From positions 124,001-188,000 of the forward strand of contig JBBQKU010000001.1 in NCBI GenBank assembly GCA_038327195.1: a DNA stretch of 64,000 nt, given 5' to 3'. The notes beneath the pieces are model-generated. The model saw nothing but the letters and a program-made list of their open reading frames with translations. It ran no database searches and had not been told where the DNA came from. This document shows positions 61,675 through 64,000 of this stretch, piece after piece (within the stretch, counting starts at the first letter, position 1; each line of letters starts with the position of its first letter). Source of the stretch: UBA4416 sp038327195. GTDB lineage: Bacteria > Bacteroidota > Bacteroidia > B-17B0 > Aurantibacillaceae. Made by a program: the position numbers and the translations under genes.

Positions 61675-62994
61675 ATGAACACAATCACGAAAATCGAAGA
61701 TTTATATAAGTTATTTATTGACTGCAATCAAAAAATATCAACTGATACAAGAAGTTTAGAAAGAGGCTCTATCTTTTTTGCTTTAAAGGGAGATAATTTT
61801 GACGCAAATACATTTGCATTAACCGCAATTAGTGAAGGTTGTAGTTATGCTATAGTGGATGATTTGAATTTATGCAATGGAACAACGATTTTAGGAGTAG
61901 AAAATGTATTAGTCGCACTTCAAGAACTAGCAAGATTTCACAGAAACCAATTAAAAATTCCATTTATAGGAATAACAGGCAGTAATGGAAAAACAACAAA
62001 TAAAGAATTAATACAGGCTGTATTGTCAAAAAAATACACTGTATATGCTACAAAAGGAAATTTAAATAATCATATAGGAGTTCCGTTAACCGTTCTTAAA
62101 ATAACAAAAGAGCATGAAATAGCTATTGTTGAGATGGGTGCAAATCATCAGGGAGAAATTGAGTTGTTAAGTTCAATTTGTGATCCTGATTTTGGACTTA
62201 TAACTAATATCGGAAAAGCCCATTTAGAAGGTTTCGGAGGGGAAGAAGGAATTAAAAAAGGGAAAAGTGAATTATATAAGTATATAAAAAATAAGCACGG
62301 AAAAATTTTCATAAACGGAAACGATTCTGTTTTAGTTGATTTGGCTAAAGATATTGAGAAAGTATATTACGGCGAGGATGAATTATTTCATGTGCATGGT
62401 AAACTAGTTGAAAATAGTGAATTTGTTGAGTTTAAATGGAATACGAAAGGTGAAAATTGCGAAAACATGCCACTTGTTAGAACACACATGTTTGGGCATT
62501 ATAATTTTATAAATGTATTATGCGCAGCTTGTATTGGAAATTATTTTGGAGTTGAATCAGGTTTAATAAATGAGGCATTGAGCAATTATATTCCAGAAAT
62601 GAATCGCTCTCAGGTAATGAAAACCGATTCAAATACTTTGATACTAGATGCTTATAATGCGAATCCTAGTAGTATGTTATTAGCAATAAAACATTTTGCA
62701 AAACAACCTTTTGAAAATAAATATATTATTTTAGGAGATATGTTTGAGTTAGGGATTTATAGTGAAAAAGAACACCAACATATTTTAGAAGAATTAGCGA
62801 CTCATAAAAATATTATTTGTTTACTAGTAGGAAATCGATTCTATGAATTTAAAGACAGATATTTAGGATTCTCATTTTACAAAGAGTTGGAAAGTATTAT
62901 TAATTTTTTGAAAAACAATCCAGTTATACATTCTACCTTATTAATTAAGGGTTCTAGAGGTATAAAGCTTGAAAAATTGGTAGAATATTTGTAG
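61675..62994 (+). CDS. murF: UDP-N-acetylmuramoyl-tripeptide:D-alanyl-D-alanine ligase
   Basis: Last cytoplasmic step of peptidoglycan precursor synthesis. The 439-aa protein has STDTRSLERGSIFFALKG at the N-terminal domain, the ATP-binding GITGSNGKTTNKE (99-111), VEMGANHQGEIE, GLITNIGKAHLEGFG and LILDAYNANPSSM, and ends in an ILGDMFELG-containing third domain. The start lies 12 nt after the gldJ terminator, so murF may need its own promoter or rely on read-through. Confidence 0.95.
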   Translation: MNTITKIEDLYKLFIDCNQKISTDTRSLERGSIFFALKGDNFDANTFALTAISEGCSYAIVDDLNLCNGTTILGVENVLVALQELARFHRNQLKIPFIGITGSNGKTTNKELIQAVLSKKYTVYATKGNLNNHIGVPLTVLKITKEHEIAIVEMGANHQGEIELLSSICDPDFGLITNIGKAHLEGFGGEEGIKKGKSELYKYIKNKHGKIFINGNDSVLVDLAKDIEKVYYGEDELFHVHGKLVENSEFVEFKWNTKGENCENMPLVRTHMFGHYNFINVLCAACIGNYFGVESGLINEALSNYIPEMNRSQVMKTDSNTLILDAYNANPSSMLLAIKHFAKQPFENKYIILGDMFELGIYSEKEHQHILEELATHKNIICLLVGNRFYEFKDRYLGFSFYKELESIINFLKNNPVIHSTLLIKGSRGIKLEKLVEYL

Positions 62995-63037
62995 TAATTC
63001 TTTTGTTAAATATTAGTAATTTTCATTATTAAATCAT

Positions 63038-63045
63038 TAAATTTG
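63038..63045 (+). promoter_or_regulatory. Candidate -7 promoter element (TAAATTTG)
   Basis: TAAATTTG fits TAnnTTTG, 37 nt upstream of the ATG of the terminal secreted-protein gene. No -33 TTTG is at a suitable distance. Confidence 0.4.
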
Positions 63046-63082
63046 TGTGAAATGTTGTTTAATAAATAAAAATATAAAAACT

Positions 63083-64000
63083 ATGAAAAAACAAGTACTT
63101 TTTGGTTTTGCTGCTATAACTGCTTTGTCAGTGAATGCACAAAGATCAAGTAAAACAATTGCCAATCCTAAGGCTGTAAAAATGGAAGCATTTAAAGCAA
63201 TACCTGCAACTGAACCAAATTTTGTTGCATTACCTGCTTCTAATTCTGGTAACAAAGCTTCAGTAGTTGCTTACAAACGCATTTCCGGTTCTTCTAATGC
63301 ATTTGGTATTATTGTTGCTGAGTCTCGTGCTATTAACTATATTCCTGGAACAAATACTATAGGATTCATTTGTCGTGCAACTTCAAATGTTTTTGGATCA
63401 TTAGGATCAGCTGGAAACTCTGGTACAATCGTTTATAATTGGACTTCTAATAATGGTACAAGTTGGGATTCAACAATTTTAGCTACTGATGCTACACATT
63501 TTAATCGTTACCCAACAGGAGCAATGTATAATCCTGCAGGCAATACTGTTCCCGCTAATGCTTATGCCGTTGGTTCGGGTCCTTGGCACCCAGGCGCTAA
63601 TTGGCAAGGTAACTTTTTTGCTTCTAAGCAATTAGGTACTGGCTATTCAGCAACTCCTGGTCCAACAACTTATATGGATAATTTAGCCTTAACTGGTGTT
63701 CAAAAAAAGCAAGATTTTACTCGTGTTGAAATGCAAGTGACTAGTGATGGTGTTGCCCATGTATTAGGAGAATTAGTATCTGATGCAAATGCTACTACTG
63801 CTGCTGGACAAGCTTGGAGAGGTGCTATGCTGAATAAAGGTGTTTTTAGCGCGGGTGCTTTTACTTGGACTCATGATTCAATTAAGCCAAACTTTAAATT
63901 AGATGGTACTGGAGCAAAACAATCTTATTCTTCTTACCAACAAGCTTGGTCTGAAAATGGCCAAACTGGTTATGTATATTTCTTTGGTGTAGATGCATTA
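63083..64000 (+). CDS. Secreted protein, N-terminal part (truncated by window edge)
   Basis: An open frame of 306 codons without stop runs off the window. It starts MKKQVLFGFAAITALSVNAQ, a classic signal peptide cut after NAQ. The mature part is Gly/Asn/Ser/Thr-rich with beta-strand patterns (NYIPGTNTIGFICRATSNVF, YNWTSNNGTSWDSTIL, MDNLALTGVQKKQDFTRVEM). The NNGTSWD element resembles an Asp-box. Such proteins in this phylum usually end in a type IX sorting domain, which would be beyond the window. No function can be assigned. Confidence 0.8.
   Translation, partial: MKKQVLFGFAAITALSVNAQRSSKTIANPKAVKMEAFKAIPATEPNFVALPASNSGNKASVVAYKRISGSSNAFGIIVAESRAINYIPGTNTIGFICRATSNVFGSLGSAGNSGTIVYNWTSNNGTSWDSTILATDATHFNRYPTGAMYNPAGNTVPANAYAVGSGPWHPGANWQGNFFASKQLGTGYSATPGPTTYMDNLALTGVQKKQDFTRVEMQVTSDGVAHVLGELVSDANATTAAGQAWRGAMLNKGVFSAGAFTWTHDSIKPNFKLDGTGAKQSYSSYQQAWSENGQTGYVYFFGVDAL

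Noticed and set aside
63037..63255. 72-codon minus-strand frame at the start of the terminal secreted-protein gene
   Set aside because: Antisense to a clear signal-peptide-containing frame that runs off the window.
1..64000. CRISPR arrays, transposases, prophage or rRNA/tRNA genes
   Set aside because: No regularly spaced direct repeats with unique spacers and no recombinase, DDE or phage structural motifs were seen on either strand by eye.

Overview
The window is about 64 kb of very AT-rich chromosomal DNA from a member of the Bacteroidota, probably a flavobacterium-like gliding or formerly gliding species. The evidence is a type IX secretion system (PorU, PorV, PorP/SprF, GldJ), several secreted proteins with C-terminal sorting domains, TAnnTTTG-type promoters with almost no Shine-Dalgarno sequences, a YtxJ-type bacillithiol-linked protein, and family combinations typical of this phylum (DUF4286, GH3, PHP/PolX). 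No rRNA, tRNA, CRISPR array, transposase or prophage was seen.

Layout. 1-7.5 kb: the start of a truncated BNR/sortilin-like secreted protein, then lipA with an outer-membrane protein, OsmC, YtxJ, a small lipoprotein, ung, hemW (TTG start), recX, an RsmB/NOP-type RNA methyltransferase and ybaB. 7.5-14.7 kb, mostly minus strand: GH3 protein, TPR and TonB-C-like secreted proteins, a nested palindromic repeat, a methyltransferase, a PolX-PHP protein with a degenerate polymerase site, ispD and an HTH-like regulator with palindromes in its upstream region. 14.8-17.2 kb: a lipid module resembling E. coli ynbA-ynbB plus a PlsC acyltransferase. 17.2-24.9 kb: envelope proteins, including a CsgG-like/barrel fusion and a set of proteins combining OmpA-like barrels, thrombospondin-3 calcium repeats and SPOR-like domains. 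25-34.3 kb: pssA, an MBOAT/SGNH acyl-transfer pair, then a PorV-like protein translationally coupled to a giant C25 protease (PorU2-like).

34.25-35.15 kb is a 900-bp non-coding island with three copies of a structured repeat, whose closing stem shows a compensatory base change, and a 268-bp element that can fold as a three-way junction. 35.4-40.3 kb holds an RNA methyltransferase and then four unrelated minus-strand genes. Three of the gaps in that series carry copies of one imperfectly palindromic repeat, so the segment looks like an integron-type cassette array, though no integrase is in the window. This is the most unusual region.

40.3-53.6 kb returns to core genes: ftsX, trmD, a glutaryl-CoA-type dehydrogenase, a MuiA-like protein, DUF4286, rsmA (TTG start), a SET protein, a type IX cargo protein, bioB, a WG-repeat protein and bioF. 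53.6-63 kb is the secretion/motility locus: porV and porU on the minus strand, divergent porP/sprF, gldJ and murF on the plus strand. The window ends inside a secreted protein gene.

Functionally, PorV and PorU process and anchor type IX cargo. Candidate cargo includes the BNR proteins at both ends of the central region, and the PorV-like/PorU2-like pair may be a second, specialised set. The two phosphatidyltransferases and the PlsC and MBOAT enzymes suggest envelope lipid or glycan tailoring.
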